From the NCBI GenBank assembly GCA_030142905.1, contig JASJOG010000346.1, positions 124,001-188,000 on the forward strand: a stretch of 64,000 nt of DNA. The letters run 5' to 3'. The stretch is from Heliopora coerulea. Its lineage: Eukaryota; Cnidaria; Anthozoa; Scleralcyonacea; Helioporidae. Made by a program: the position numbers and the translations under genes. The notes beneath the pieces were generated by a model. It had not been told where the DNA came from and made no database searches. It saw only the letters and a list, made by a program, of their open reading frames with translations. Of the stretch, positions 44,922 to 56,910 are shown piece after piece (the stretch's first letter is position 1; each line of letters begins with the position of its first letter).

Positions 44922-45035
44922 ATGGCTTCCGGCTCTCGTTTTTGCGAAGTTTCTGAAGACGAAATAGAATGCTTACTTGAAAGTACAATCCCAGAGAAGA
45001 CGAAAAATGTTCTTTGCAAAGTGTGTTTCTACTAA
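44922..45035 (+). CDS. 37-codon mini-ORF resembling the N-terminus of Crypton/DUF3504 proteins (left arm)
   Basis: It starts MASGSRFCEVSEDEIECLL, continues ESTIPEKTKNVLCKV and stops at TAA. The pattern Met-Ala-Ser, acidic E-I helix, then P-K-T-K resembles starts of Crypton-derived proteins. This is a similarity by eye only. It is flanked by two hairpins: 44879-44917 (16-bp arms, GCTACTCGCCATCTAT) and 45039-45085 (20-bp arms around AGAAATC). Probably a truncated gene start carried by a non-autonomous element. No evidence of expression. Confidence 0.3.
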   Translation: MASGSRFCEVSEDEIECLLESTIPEKTKNVLCKVCFY

Positions 45036-46049
45036 AACAATTAGATTATTCGCTCTCAGAAATCGAGAGCGAATTATCTAATTGTTAAATGTTTGGAGTG
45101 AATTTTTGAAACTGTTTCACTGTAATCTGCAGGTAAGAAGCTGTCGACTGATATGTGATTTACTTATGTTACTTGTATTTATATGATTGAGGTGCGAAAC
45201 TGCATCAACGGCAAGATATCCTTTAGTTCGCACGTAACACCTTCAGCTGTTCAGTACCACAAAATATAACGCCAACTTCGAACTCGGTACGAAACTAAAT
45301 TTTGTTGCAACGCTCGTTTAAAAGTTTTGCAGGAAAGTATCATTCATTAGCATAGATACGCAAAGGCATTCAAAAGTGTCAATGGATGACCGATTCTACT
45401 ATACATATTTTAATTAGGCAAAAGATTTGTCCCGTTTGTTGCAAGTCAATTGAGGACATGGAAACTTAACATGAATATTTCATACTGTTGACGAACTTTA
45501 GTTCACAGCACTCTGCTAACCTACATTATCTAATTGCTGTCTGTACTGGAAGCTTTGGTCACATAATATTAACTTATTCGAGGTTGACGTTAATGAAAGT
45601 ATATTTCCTGGTAATAAACGGCAAAAGGTTTAGTTCTTGCCCATCGTTTTGGCTTCGATATCGGTCCATGGGTCCATCTCCGCTTGTGCATGCCCAGGTC
45701 AGGTGTATATCTCCCCTTGCAGTTTGGTGCATTTTATTTGCTTGTGTGTAGTTACTTGGGAACTTCTGGGCTTGGGCTTCTTTTTACTAGCGCAAAGTTA
45801 CGTCTGGTATATTTCTGCTTGCATTATGGTGTCTTGGCGATCTTTCTGCTTGCGTATTTTGCTTCCCTTTCCTATAGGCCCTTTGGAGTTGATTCGCTTC
45901 CAAGTAGCTACTTGGGCACTTTTTGCCACTTGCCATAAATTTTTGCTCGCGTATAAATTACGGACGATAAAAGTTTTTTGATTGAAACATTCGATAATTC
46001 CCAAGGGATTTCTTTTCCCAAGTCTCTAAATGGGCCAAAATTCAATTTT

Positions 46050-49000
46050 TCACTTGGTCTAATAGATCCCATGGGAATTCTTTACTCAAGTCAAAATCGG
46101 GCAAAATTCCATTTTTCAGTTGGTGTAATAAATCCCATGGGTTTTCTTTTCCCAAGTCAAAATCGGCTAAAATTCGACTTTTCAGTTGGTGTAACAAATC
46201 CCATGGGAATTCTTTTCCCAAGTCAAAGTCGGCTATAATTCGATTTTTCAGTTGGTGTAATAAATCCCATGGGAATTCTTTTCCCAAGACAAAATCGGCT
46301 AAAATTCGACTTTTCAGTTGTTGTAATAAATCCCATGGGAATTCTCTTCCCAAGTCAAAATCGGCTAAAATTCGACTTTTCAGTTGGTGTAATAAATCCC
46401 ATGGGAATTCTTTTCCCAAGTCAAAATCGGGCAAATATGGATATCTCAGTTGGTGTAACATCTCCCATGGAAATTCTTTTCCCAAGTCAAAATCGGCTAA
46501 AATTCGACTTTTCAGTTGGTGTAATAAATCCCATGGGAATTCTTTTCCCAAGTCAAAGTTGGCTAAAATTCGATTTTTCAGTTGGTGTAACAAATCCCAT
46601 GGGAATTCATTTCCCAAGTCAAAATCGGCTAAAATTTGACTTTTCAGTTGGTGTAATAAATCCCATGGGAATTCTTTTCCCAAGTCAAAATCGGGCAAAA
46701 TTCGATTTTTCAGTTGGTGTAACAAATCCCATGGGAATTCATTTCCCAAGTCAAAATCGGCTAAAATTCGACTTTTCAGTTGGTGTAATAAATCCCAAGG
46801 GAATTCTTTTCCCAAATCAAAATCGGCTAAAATTCGACTTTTCAGTTGGTGTAATAAATCCCATGGGAATTCTTTTCCCAAATCAAAGTCGGCTACAATT
46901 CGATTTTTCAGTTGGTGTAACAAATCCCATGGGAATTCATTTCCCAAGTCAAAATCGGCTAAAATTCGACTTTTCAGTTGGTGTAATAAATCCCATGGGA
47001 TTTCTTTTCCCAAGTCAAAATCGGGCAAAATTCGATTTTTCAGTTGGTGTAACAAATCCCATGGGAATTCATTTCCCAAGTCAAAATCGGCTAAAATTCG
47101 ACTTTTCAGTTGGTGTAATAAATCCCAAGGGAAATCTTTTCCCAAATGAAAATCGGCTAAAATTCGACTTTTCAGTTGGTGTAATAAATCCCATGGGAAT
47201 TCTTTTCCCAAGTCAAAGTCGGCTAAAATTCGATTTTTCAGTTGGTGTAACAAATCCCATGGGAATTCATTTCCCAAGTCAAAATCGGCTAAAATTCGAC
47301 TTTTCAGTTGGTGTAACAAATCCCATGGGAATTCATTTCCCAAGTCAAAATCGGGCAAATATCGATATCTCAGTTGGTGTAACAAATCCCATGGGAATTC
47401 TTTTCCCAAGTCAAAATCGGGCAAATATCGATATCTCAGTTGGTGTAACAAATCCCATGGGAATTCATTTCCCAAGTCAAAATCGGCTAAAATTCGACTT
47501 TTCAGTTGGTGTAATAAATCCCATGGGAATTCTTTTCCCAAGTCAAAATCGGGCAAATATCGGTATCTCAGTTGGTGTAACAAATCCCATGAGAATTCTT
47601 TTCCCAAGTCAAAACCGGCTAAAATTCGACTTTTCAGTTGGTGTAACAAATCCCATGGGAATTCTTTTCCCAAATCAAAATCGGGCAAAATTCGATTTTT
47701 CAGTTGGTGTAACAAATCCCATGGGAATTCTTTTCCCAAGTGAAAATTGGGTAAAATTCGATTTTTCAGTTGGAGTAACTAATCCCATGGGAATTCTTTT
47801 CCCTTGTCAAAATTTGCTAAAATTCGACTTTTCAGTTGGTGTAATAAATCCCATGGGAATTCTTTTCCCAAGTCAAAGTCGGCTAAAATTCGATTTTTCA
47901 GTTGGTGTAACAAATCCCATGGGAATTCTTTTCCCAAGTGAAAATCGGAAAAATTCGATTTTTCAGTTGGTGTAACAAATCCCATGGGAATTCTTTTCCC
48001 AAGTGAAAATTGGGGAAAATTCGATTTTTCAGTTGGTGTAACAAATCCCATGGGAATTCTTTTCCCAAGTCAAAATCGGCTAAAATTCGACTTTTCAGTT
48101 GGTGTAATAAATCCCAAGGGAATTCTTTTTCAAAGTCAAAATCGTTCAAATATCGATATCTCAGTTGGTGTAACAAATCCCATGGGAATTCTTTTCCCAA
48201 GTCAAAATCGGCTAAAATTCGACTTTTCAGTTGGTGTAATAAATCCCATGGGAATTCTTTTCCCAAGTCAAAATCGGGAAATATCTATATCTCAGTTGGT
48301 GTAACAAATCCCATGGGAATTCTTTTCCCAAGTCAAAGTTGGCTAAAATTCGATTTTTCAGTTCGTGTAATAAATTCCATGGGAATTCTTTTCCCAAGTC
48401 AAAATCGGCTAAAATTCCATTTTTCAGTTGGTGTAATAAATCCCATGGGAATTCTTTTCCCAAGTCAAAATCGGGAAAATATCGATATCTCAGTTGGTGT
48501 AACAAATCCCATGGGAATTCATTTCCCAAGTCAAAATCGGCTAAAATTCGACTTTTCAGTTGGTGTAATAAATCCCATGGGAATTCTTTTCCCAAGTCAA
48601 AGTTGGCTAAAATTCGATTTTTCAGTTGGTGTAACAAATCCCATGGGAATTCATTTCCCAAGTCAAAATCGGCTAAAATTCGACTTTTCAGTTGGTGTAA
48701 TAAATCCCATGGGAATTCTTTTCCCAAGTCAAAATCGGGAAAATATCGATATCTCAGTTGGTGTAACAAATCCCATGGGAATTTATTTCCCATGTCAAAA
48801 TCGGCTAAAATTCTATTTTTCAGTTGGTGTAATAAATCCTGAGGGAATTCTTTTTCGAATTTTAGCCGATTTTGACTTGGGAAAACAATTCCCATGGGAT
48901 TTGTTACACCAACTGAAAAGTCGAATTTTAGCCGATTTTGACTTGGGAAAAGAATTCCTATGGGATTTGTTACACCAACTGAGATATTCATATTTGCCCG

Positions 49001-49190
49001 ATTTTGACTTGGGAAAAGAATTCCTATGGGATTTATTACACCAACTGAAAAGTCGAATTTTAGCCGATTTTGACTTGGGAAAAGAAAACCCATGGGATTT
49101 ATTACACCAACTGAAAAATGGAATTTTGCCCGATTTTGACTTGAGTAAAGAATTCCCATGGGATCTATTAGACCAAGTGAAAAATTGAAT
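46050..49190. repeat. 66-bp satellite array with an orientation switch
   Basis: About 42 monomers of 66 bp run in one orientation (46050-48856) and about five in the opposite one (48857-49190). Monomers contain TCCCATGGGAATTC, CCCAAGTCAAAATCGG and TTTTCAGTTGGTGTAA, in two main sub-types (ATTCGACTTTTC and ATATCGATATCTC). The unit is 22 codons and lacks stops in several frames, so frames over 500 codons are open on both strands. These are most simply repeat artefacts. Confidence 0.95.
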
Positions 49191-50194
49191 TTTGGCCCAT
49201 TTAGAGACTTGGGAAAAGAAATCCCTTGGGAATTATCGAATGTTTCAATCAAAAAACTTTTATCGTCCGTAATTTATACGCGAGCAAAAATTTATGGCAA
49301 GTGGCAAAAAGTGCCCAAGTAGCTACTTGGAAGCGAATCAACTCCAAAGGGCCTATAGGAAAGGGAAGCAAAATACGCAAGCAGAAAGATCGCCAAGACA
49401 CCATAATGCAAGCAGAAATATACCAGACGTAACTTTGCGCTAGTAAAAAGAAGCCCAAGCCCAGAAGTTCCCAAGTAACTACACACAAGCAAATAAAATG
49501 CACCAAACTGCAAGGGGAGATATACACCTGACCTGGGCATGCACAAGCGGAGATGGACCCATGGACCGATATCGAAGCCAAAACGATGGGCAAGAACTAA
49601 ACCTTTTGCCGTTTATTACCAGGAAATATACTTTCATTAACGTCAACCTCGAATAAGTTAATATTATGTGACCAAAGCTTCCAGTACAGACAGCAATTAG
49701 ATAATGTAGGTTAGCAGAGTGCTGTGAACTAAAGTTCGTCAACAGTATGAAATATTCATGTTAAGTTTCCATGTCCTCAATTGACTTGCAACAAACGGGA
49801 CAAATCTTTTGCCTAATTAAAATATGTATAGTAGAATCGGTCATCCATTGACACTTTTGAATGCCTTTGCGTATCTATGCTAATGAATGATACTTTCCTG
49901 CAAAACTTTTAAACGAGCGTTGCAACAAAATTTAGTTTCGTACCGAGTTCGAAGTTGGCGTTATATTTTGTGGTACTGAACAGCTGAAGGTGTTACGTGC
50001 GAACTAAAGGATATCTTGCCGTTGATGCAGTTTCGCACCTCAATCATATAAATACAAGTAACATAAGTAAATCACATATCAGTCGACAGCTTCTTACCTG
50101 CAGATTACAGTGAAACAGTTTCAAAAATTCACTCCAAACATTTAACAATTAGATAATTCGCTCTCGATTTCTGAGAGCGAATAATCTAATTGTT

Positions 50195-50308
50195 TTAGTA
50201 GAAACACACTTTGCAAAGAACATTTTTCGTCTTCTCTGGGATTGTACTTTCAAGTAAGCATTCTATTTCGTCTTCAGAAACTTCGCAAAAACGAGAGCCG
50301 GAAGCCAT
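50195..50308 (-). CDS. 37-codon mini-ORF (right arm copy)
   Basis: Mirror of 44922-45035. The flanking hairpin has one arm substitution (50344), which breaks one base pair relative to the left arm. Confidence 0.3.
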   Translation of the reverse strand: MASGSRFCEVSEDEIECLLESTIPEKTKNVLCKVCFY

Positions 50309-51007
50309 TTTCGCTACTCGCCATCTATCGACGAATAGATGGCAAGTAGCGTAGCCAATCAGAATGCAGCATTTCTAATATTACTCGACTAAGTTTCTAG
50401 CCAAAAAAACAGACACACTGAAGTTCGTGAGCATCAACAGTGAACTGAGGGCTCAAGACCGTAAAGTTTATGGATTTATCTACAACTTTAGTACAGTCCC
50501 TCTCCATTGTTTCTTCGCTCTGTAAAAGCCCCGAAAATGTGTAAAAACCCAAAGCCCGAACCTAACCCTAACGCTAACCCTAATCTAACCTTTGGGTTTA
50601 TACACATTTTCGAAGAAATACAAAGAAACGTTCAAACATGGCGCCAAGTAACAGGGATGTTCTTTATGGTTCGCTTTTGTGCAGAATCAACGTGTTCAAC
50701 ATAATAGATGTTTGGAATAATTAATCAACTAACAGAAACGTTCGAGTTCAGTCTCTCAATCGTGCCGTTTGAATGTTAAACACCCATTAAAGAAAACATT
50801 TCTGAATGGTAAGGCCCCTTTCAACGTAAGTCGAAGCTTCATTATCTTTCTTTGCCAGCCGTTTTGAAGTTAATAGAGTTTCCACACCATTCTTCTATCG
50901 ACTATGCTCACAAGTAACTTAAAAAGATCCCTATTGAAAAAATGTCCGAAGACCATGACGCAAGTGAACAACTGATTTCGTCATATATACATAGGATCGT
51001 CTTGTTA

Positions 51008-51303
51008 GGAATATCAAAGCCCAGCATATAATTTTGAATAAACCCATAATAATACAGACATGAGTTATTGAAAAATATTTTAATTTAACTAACGTTGCGT
51101 TGCCAGTCCTGCAACATCTTCAGAGTAAGTGATAAATTTACAAGGAGTTCTCGACTATATAATATTCTATTTACAATGACAGGAAGTAATTAACAGAAAG
51201 ACTGGTGGTGAACGAACGTTAGTTAAATTAAAATATTTTTCAATAACTCGTGTCTGTATTATTATGGGTTTATCCAAAATTATATGCTGGGCTTTGATAT
51301 TCC
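51008..51303. mobile_element. Long-arm inverted repeat element (right arm copy)
   Basis: Mirror of 43927-44222. Confidence 0.8.
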
Positions 51304-52230
51304 TCACACGATTAAGCTTTCCGCCTGGTTCCTCAATTGCCACTACATAGGGTCGGTTGTACAAAACTTGGATATCCGATACATTACTCCTGATATCGGA
51401 TGATTCAGCCGACAGAAATTTCTCCACCCAACGTATTTGGTTCTTGTGAACATGAGTAACACCGATCACTCTCTGTCGTAGTGTCTGATCACTACAGATA
51501 TCAAAAACAAGTGAAAAGACACGGAGACGAATTTCTGCCATTTTACAACTACGGTTACAATATCACCAATTAATACATGAAGTCATACCAATTTTTCACT
51601 GCTTGACTACACTAGCCTGCGCCGCAGACTGTCTAAACTCTGGTGAATCAACGTTTAGACGGTCTGCGGGGTTGGCTAAAGTATACGAACAGATCTAGGG
51701 TAGGGTCCACCCGGCCATCCTCTTTTATCAAAGTGTCCCAATCTATTCCCAGAGGCCAAGACTAGTCGAGAAACTCTTCCTTATCTGGCTTCTATTCAGT
51801 ACAAATTTTCATTTCAAACTAACGTAAATCCTTTCCAAAGGATTAGGGTCTTAATCTCAGTTCGATTCCACCTCAAAGTAAAATCAAGGTCTACCAGTGA
51901 TTATCATTTGGATAAAATGCTACTTAAATCAAAGGCGATTACAACTGGATTTCGTTTCTGCCATATGCACACTTCATCACTGATATGCATTTACAATCGC
52001 ACTTGGGCAATCGCAGCCAAAACATTAACCACAACGCATATTAGGATTACCGGAAACTCATGGCAAAACAAAGAAATCCCGTATTTTATGGATATTATCT
52101 CAAACTCAATAATTCATGAGCAAAACACAAAGGAAATCAGTACTGAGACGTAGTTTGGATATCTGATCTTAATTAGCATAGAATTTCGTCAAATTTAAAC
52201 CAGATTTTCTCTTTAAATACGGATTCGTTT

Positions 52231-52380
52231 GAGATATATCATGCACTCGAAAGTCGTGTTTCATCAGATATCCAAACACCTCAAAGTTCGTTAAAAAACT
52301 CGGCTATCGCCTCGTTTTTCAATACACTTCTCGGTGTTTGGATATCTGATGAAACACTCCTTCTCGTGTACGATATATTA
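52231..52380. mobile_element. Foldback MITE (right arm copy)
   Basis: Mirror of 42850-42999. Confidence 0.75.
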
Positions 52381-54769
52381 CATCATATACAGTAACTAAC
52401 ATGCTGTATCACCAATTAAAAACTTTTGAAAAGCAGAATTGACTTCATATGTTGGTTGCCTGAGAAGCTGAAAAACGTCAAGGCAACTAAACTATATTCT
52501 TTTAGTCACTGATGTACTGACTAAACTTATTTTTCAAGTTTTTCTTGTTGAATGAAACGATGGCCATTTATTGCCTCGTAACCACATTGCAAGAGCTTCG
52601 ATGAGTTTTTGGTACGAAAATAATGAAATCCACGTATTCACGGGTATTATGTGAAATCAAGAATTCACATTATGATAAATGCATGTAGTTTGTCCACTGA
52701 GACATTCTTTTGAAGTGTATCATTCCTGTTCTTGTCATCAAGCCTGCAAGACATACTTGTTAAAAATTAAAACAGATTTCAAAAATTTAGTACATGAATT
52801 GAAAGATCAGACAAAAACATGCAATATTAAATTAATCTTATTATCTCACCTCCTGTATAATTATGTTGGGCAAATGTTGTCGCAGGATCCTTCAAAATAT
52901 TGTATTATCTTTTCGTTATACAAAAATCGTCATGGCTTATGGTAACAACATTTTCAGATAAATCGATTGCAATCTGATTACAAACTTGTTTTGTTAAAAT
53001 GGCTTTAAACTCCAACCGCGCATATAGGTGCGATTTAACGTATGCAAATTCGATGCATGAACAGATTTCAATAGACTTTCAACAGGATTTTGAAAAGACT
53101 GACTGATTTATAGTTTCTTTGAAAAATTCAGAGGTGAAAGGGTTAATCCTTTACATTACCACGCAGTCATTTAATCCAATAATCAAATTTTAAACTGCTT
53201 GGGACGACTCGACAGACTTTTGACTTCAGGAGTAGCAACTCAAAAAACTCCTCATTACATGTTGCCAAACACGTGAAAAACTTTCTGTCGTTCCTGACCT
53301 AGATCTAAATAAAATCTGTTATAGGCTCAGCCTAAATATTTTAATTTAGCTCAAAAGTGTTACTGACTATCCAAATATTTAGTCTTGATGTTTAGTTTTC
53401 TATTCATGGGGATAAAAATTTGCCAACATACAATTTAAAATATTTCATCTCAGACTAAATTTGTATACAACGTTAAATCCACCTGTGTCAAAAATTCAAC
53501 TTGGGTTCTCCCAATAGTACAGTTGATTTGGGTAAAAAAATTCTAGTTTGCCAGGTATTATAGTTGAAAACCTATAGAAATAAAATGAGAAAAAAAACTT
53601 AGACAATGAAATACTGTACTATAAGACATAATTTATAGTTCTTGTTGATTATTGTTAACAACAATTTGTACTCAGTTATAAAAGGTATTCTTCGAATTTC
53701 AAGTGTTGGGAAATAGGATAATTCTGAAAACGAATTCTGTTACTCGGGTGCTCTGTCCCTAAAAGGGATTTTTTGTTGTATTCAGTGGTTTATTTGATCA
53801 TTTAAGTGTCGATTTGCATTCTTAAGAGTCAAGAAACTTTTATTACGGTGAAACATCCTCCAGAAGACCTTCATCCTTGACATTATTTTTGCAGATTATA
53901 TTCCTTGCTTAACGCTTTAATGTCCAGACGTCCTACTTTGCTGAATAAAATCGTCTAGCGTTTGCCAGAATAGAATTCAATTGAGCACTCTTGCCCGTCT
54001 GTAGATTTATCTTTCCTTTAAATTCAATGATATCAAGAAACGAAGGGTAAAAACAATAGAAATTTAGCCAAAGCAATTTCCGATTTTTGTCATTTCAGCC
54101 CTACTTCTGAGTTTGAATTTTAAGACTTTGACTGTGGGAGCACACCCTTGACGAGCAAAATCGTCTGGCCTAGCCAGAGTAAAATCGACTGGAGTTTGAG
54201 TAAAATGATGAAAGTCTCACACTTGACCATTGTACTCAAAGGGGAATGTCTCTATTAGCAAGAATTAAGGTGTACAAAGGGAAGATTTTTTACAGCAATT
54301 GTACAAAATTTATTCAATCTTAACAAAAATTATGGGCAATTTAAGATTCTTTTATGTGCATTTTAATTAGCCTCACTATACTTAATTTTTGATTAATAAT
54401 TGAAAGGAATTTTCTTGTGAGTGCAAGGCTAGTAAGGCAACTTTTTGGATAACTCTTAACTTCATTACGTTGAATTGTTAGAGTTCATGGGATCTGCTCC
54501 CTGCCATTCACAATTGCTTTTCTCAGTGTTGTAATGGCTTCAGTCATTGACTCAACTTAAGTCTGATCCAATTTTCACTTTTTGAAGGACTCAACTCTAG
54601 TCACTTTTCGGGACCATCAAAAGTTGTCTGTCGTTTTAAGAACACAATTTGTAACAACTTTTCACTGATACAACTGTAAGTATAATGCTGTTGTTCATGA
54701 TGGACATAATGCTATTCTTAAAAAATAGTGATAAAAATGTGAAAATCCAAAATGTTACTCCTGGAATTC

Positions 54770-55738
54770 CTTTACTCAGACAGTACAACAAATACACATA
54801 AGAACTGAACTAAAACACGATTCGTCACTTTCAGAAACCATCACGAGAAACCATGAATCATTATTGCAGACTACTTTGAATGCTATCAATCACTGGTGTA
54901 TGGGCAATATGTCCCTAAATCCTCGTAAGTGCAAGGAGATTCTTGTTTGTTTTTGGAAAATTAAACCCAATTTTCCACCGATGACTGTTGATGGGCAGCC
55001 TATTGACTTGGTAAAGTCTGCGAAATTACTTGGTGTAATTTTTAGCGATGACCTAAAGTGGAACGAGCACGTTACTTATATCGCGAAGAAGTCTTCAAAA
55101 CGACTTTATTTGTTAAGATTCCTTGAACGAGCTCGTGCTGACCCTAAAACATTAACTGTATATGTTACATGTGTAAGACCAATTCTGGAGTGTTGTGCCC
55201 AAGTTTGGCACTTCAACATTTCCGAATATCTATCGAAAGATATCGAAAGAATCCAGTCAAGAGCCCTGAAAATAATTAATCCAACACTGTCAAATAGCGA
55301 TGCTTTAGCAGTGTTTGATATTTCAACCTTGGCTACAAGACGCAAATACTTATGTTCAAGTTTTTTCAATGAAAGTGTTCTCTTGCAGTCTTCGCTTTTG
55401 TCTGATTTAATTCAAATTGAAAATTCTCTTACCTACGATTTACGGACTTCTGATAAACTTGCAACAAATAAATGTAAGACTGAACGTTTTAGAAGATCTT
55501 CTATTCCGTCATATTTAAAGAATTACAATGAACATTGATCACGTATGTACTCTTAACATTTTTATATATTCTCTTTTGTAATTATAGGTATAAATTTCTT
55601 ACTATTTTTACCATTTGTAAATCATATTTAACTAACATTTGTAATTGTATTTTAGTATCTCATTGTAAACAATAGACGCATTTCAACCCTTATGGGTTGC
55701 AAAGTCTATTTTCAATTAATAAATTAAGAATAGTAAAA
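54770..55738 (+). mobile_element. 5'-truncated LINE (right arm copy)
   Basis: Mirror of 39492-40460. The predicted 224-residue core (54864-55538) is identical in both arms. Confidence 0.8.
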
Positions 55739-56220
55739 AGTCTTTTGGATGAATGAATCTCCATTTAAAATATTTGGAGAATGTGTCAAGACATATTTAC
55801 AGATGCCCTGGGGAGGAAATTAATGCTCAATGCCTGACACCCACTCCTAAGCAAGGTGGGGGGAATACCCAGGTTTAGGGGTGTTTGACTGTCATAAGTG
55901 TTGGTCATATCTACCACAGAATGTTTTTTGAATCAGAATATGTATGAGCAAATTTTAATGCACCACATGTGGCCATCATTTGTGCAGTTAGGAGGTGTAA
56001 ACTACAAATCTCGTTTCAGTAGGACAATGACCCAAAACATGCAACAAAGTCAATGGAAAAAGCACACTGAACTAGTTCTGTCAGTAGTTAGTCAACAACG
56101 GTGGATTAGCCTGTACATTTCCCAGATCTTGAATGGAAAACCTATAGCAGGGGCTGCAAACATAACTTTACCATACCTGACTGCAGTCCTCAAACAAAGA
56201 CTAACTTTTTGCAGTTCTGA

Positions 56221-56910
56221 AAGGGGTGCTTCACCTTTATTTGGCATTAAAATTTACTAGACTTTGACAATTGATAATGAACAGTTTTTAGACCCAAAAT
56301 ATGAAAAGCCTGTAATTTTATGAAAAGTATCAGAGGTGGATTTAGGCGGGGACACATCGGAAGTGCACCCCACCTTTTGATTAGTTGTCATGTGATTTTT
56401 TGCTTGGTTACAAAACACAAGCATTGAACATGTTTATTACCAAGAAGATTGATGATTATGGGAACAAACGTCAAAGAAAAGCATGGGTGAGTAGAAGAAA
56501 TTCAACTTCAAAAAACAATGGAAACAAATGTAGCATGAAAATTCTTTCATCAAAACACCACATAGTGGAAATGGATCCGTGAAAAAATTTTGTGTCCCCC
56601 CTTTCTCAAAGTTCTGGATCTGCCCCTGAGTATGGACTATCAGCTACAAGTTGAAATAATATTTTAACCAATTTGAATGCCTGGATTGTAATATGAGACA
56701 ACTGTCCATGAAAAGTTTCATTTCACTGACTAAAAATGCCCCACCACAATATCTCACACACAATTGAATGAATTTTAATAACAATTTCCCAGGCAAAAGG
56801 TTAAATATCAAACTATGCCTTTCTGAATCGTTCTTTTCATATTCACTTTGGCTGCCATGGAAACACCATTTCATTCTAACTGATGAAAAATTGAGGTGAA
56901 GCACCCCCTT
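56221..56910. mobile_element. 690-bp MITE (right arm copy)
   Basis: Mirror of 38320-39009. Confidence 0.65.
56331..56628. mobile_element. 298-bp MITE (right arm copy)
   Basis: Mirror of 38602-38899 with the same flanking 5-bp duplication. Confidence 0.7.

Larger units (their letters stand above)
31705..46190 (+). repeat. Left arm of a giant inverted repeat
   Basis: The sequence reappears as the reverse complement at 49040-63125. From 35555 to 46190, paired positions sum to 95230 with no net indel. Differences noticed by eye are single substitutions, for example 36312/58918 and 44886/50344. From 31705 to 35555 the arms differ at roughly one base in ten, with several indels, including about 547 bp present only in this arm. 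The arm holds transposon relics and no recognised host gene. It could be a real inverted duplication kept alike by gene conversion. An assembly artefact cannot be excluded for the inner part. Confidence 0.93.

Noticed and set aside
46042..49252. Several open frames of 120-568 codons on both strands
   Set aside because: They lie in the 66-bp satellite. The unit is a multiple of three without stops, so frames stay open on both strands; no non-repeat protein sequence is present.
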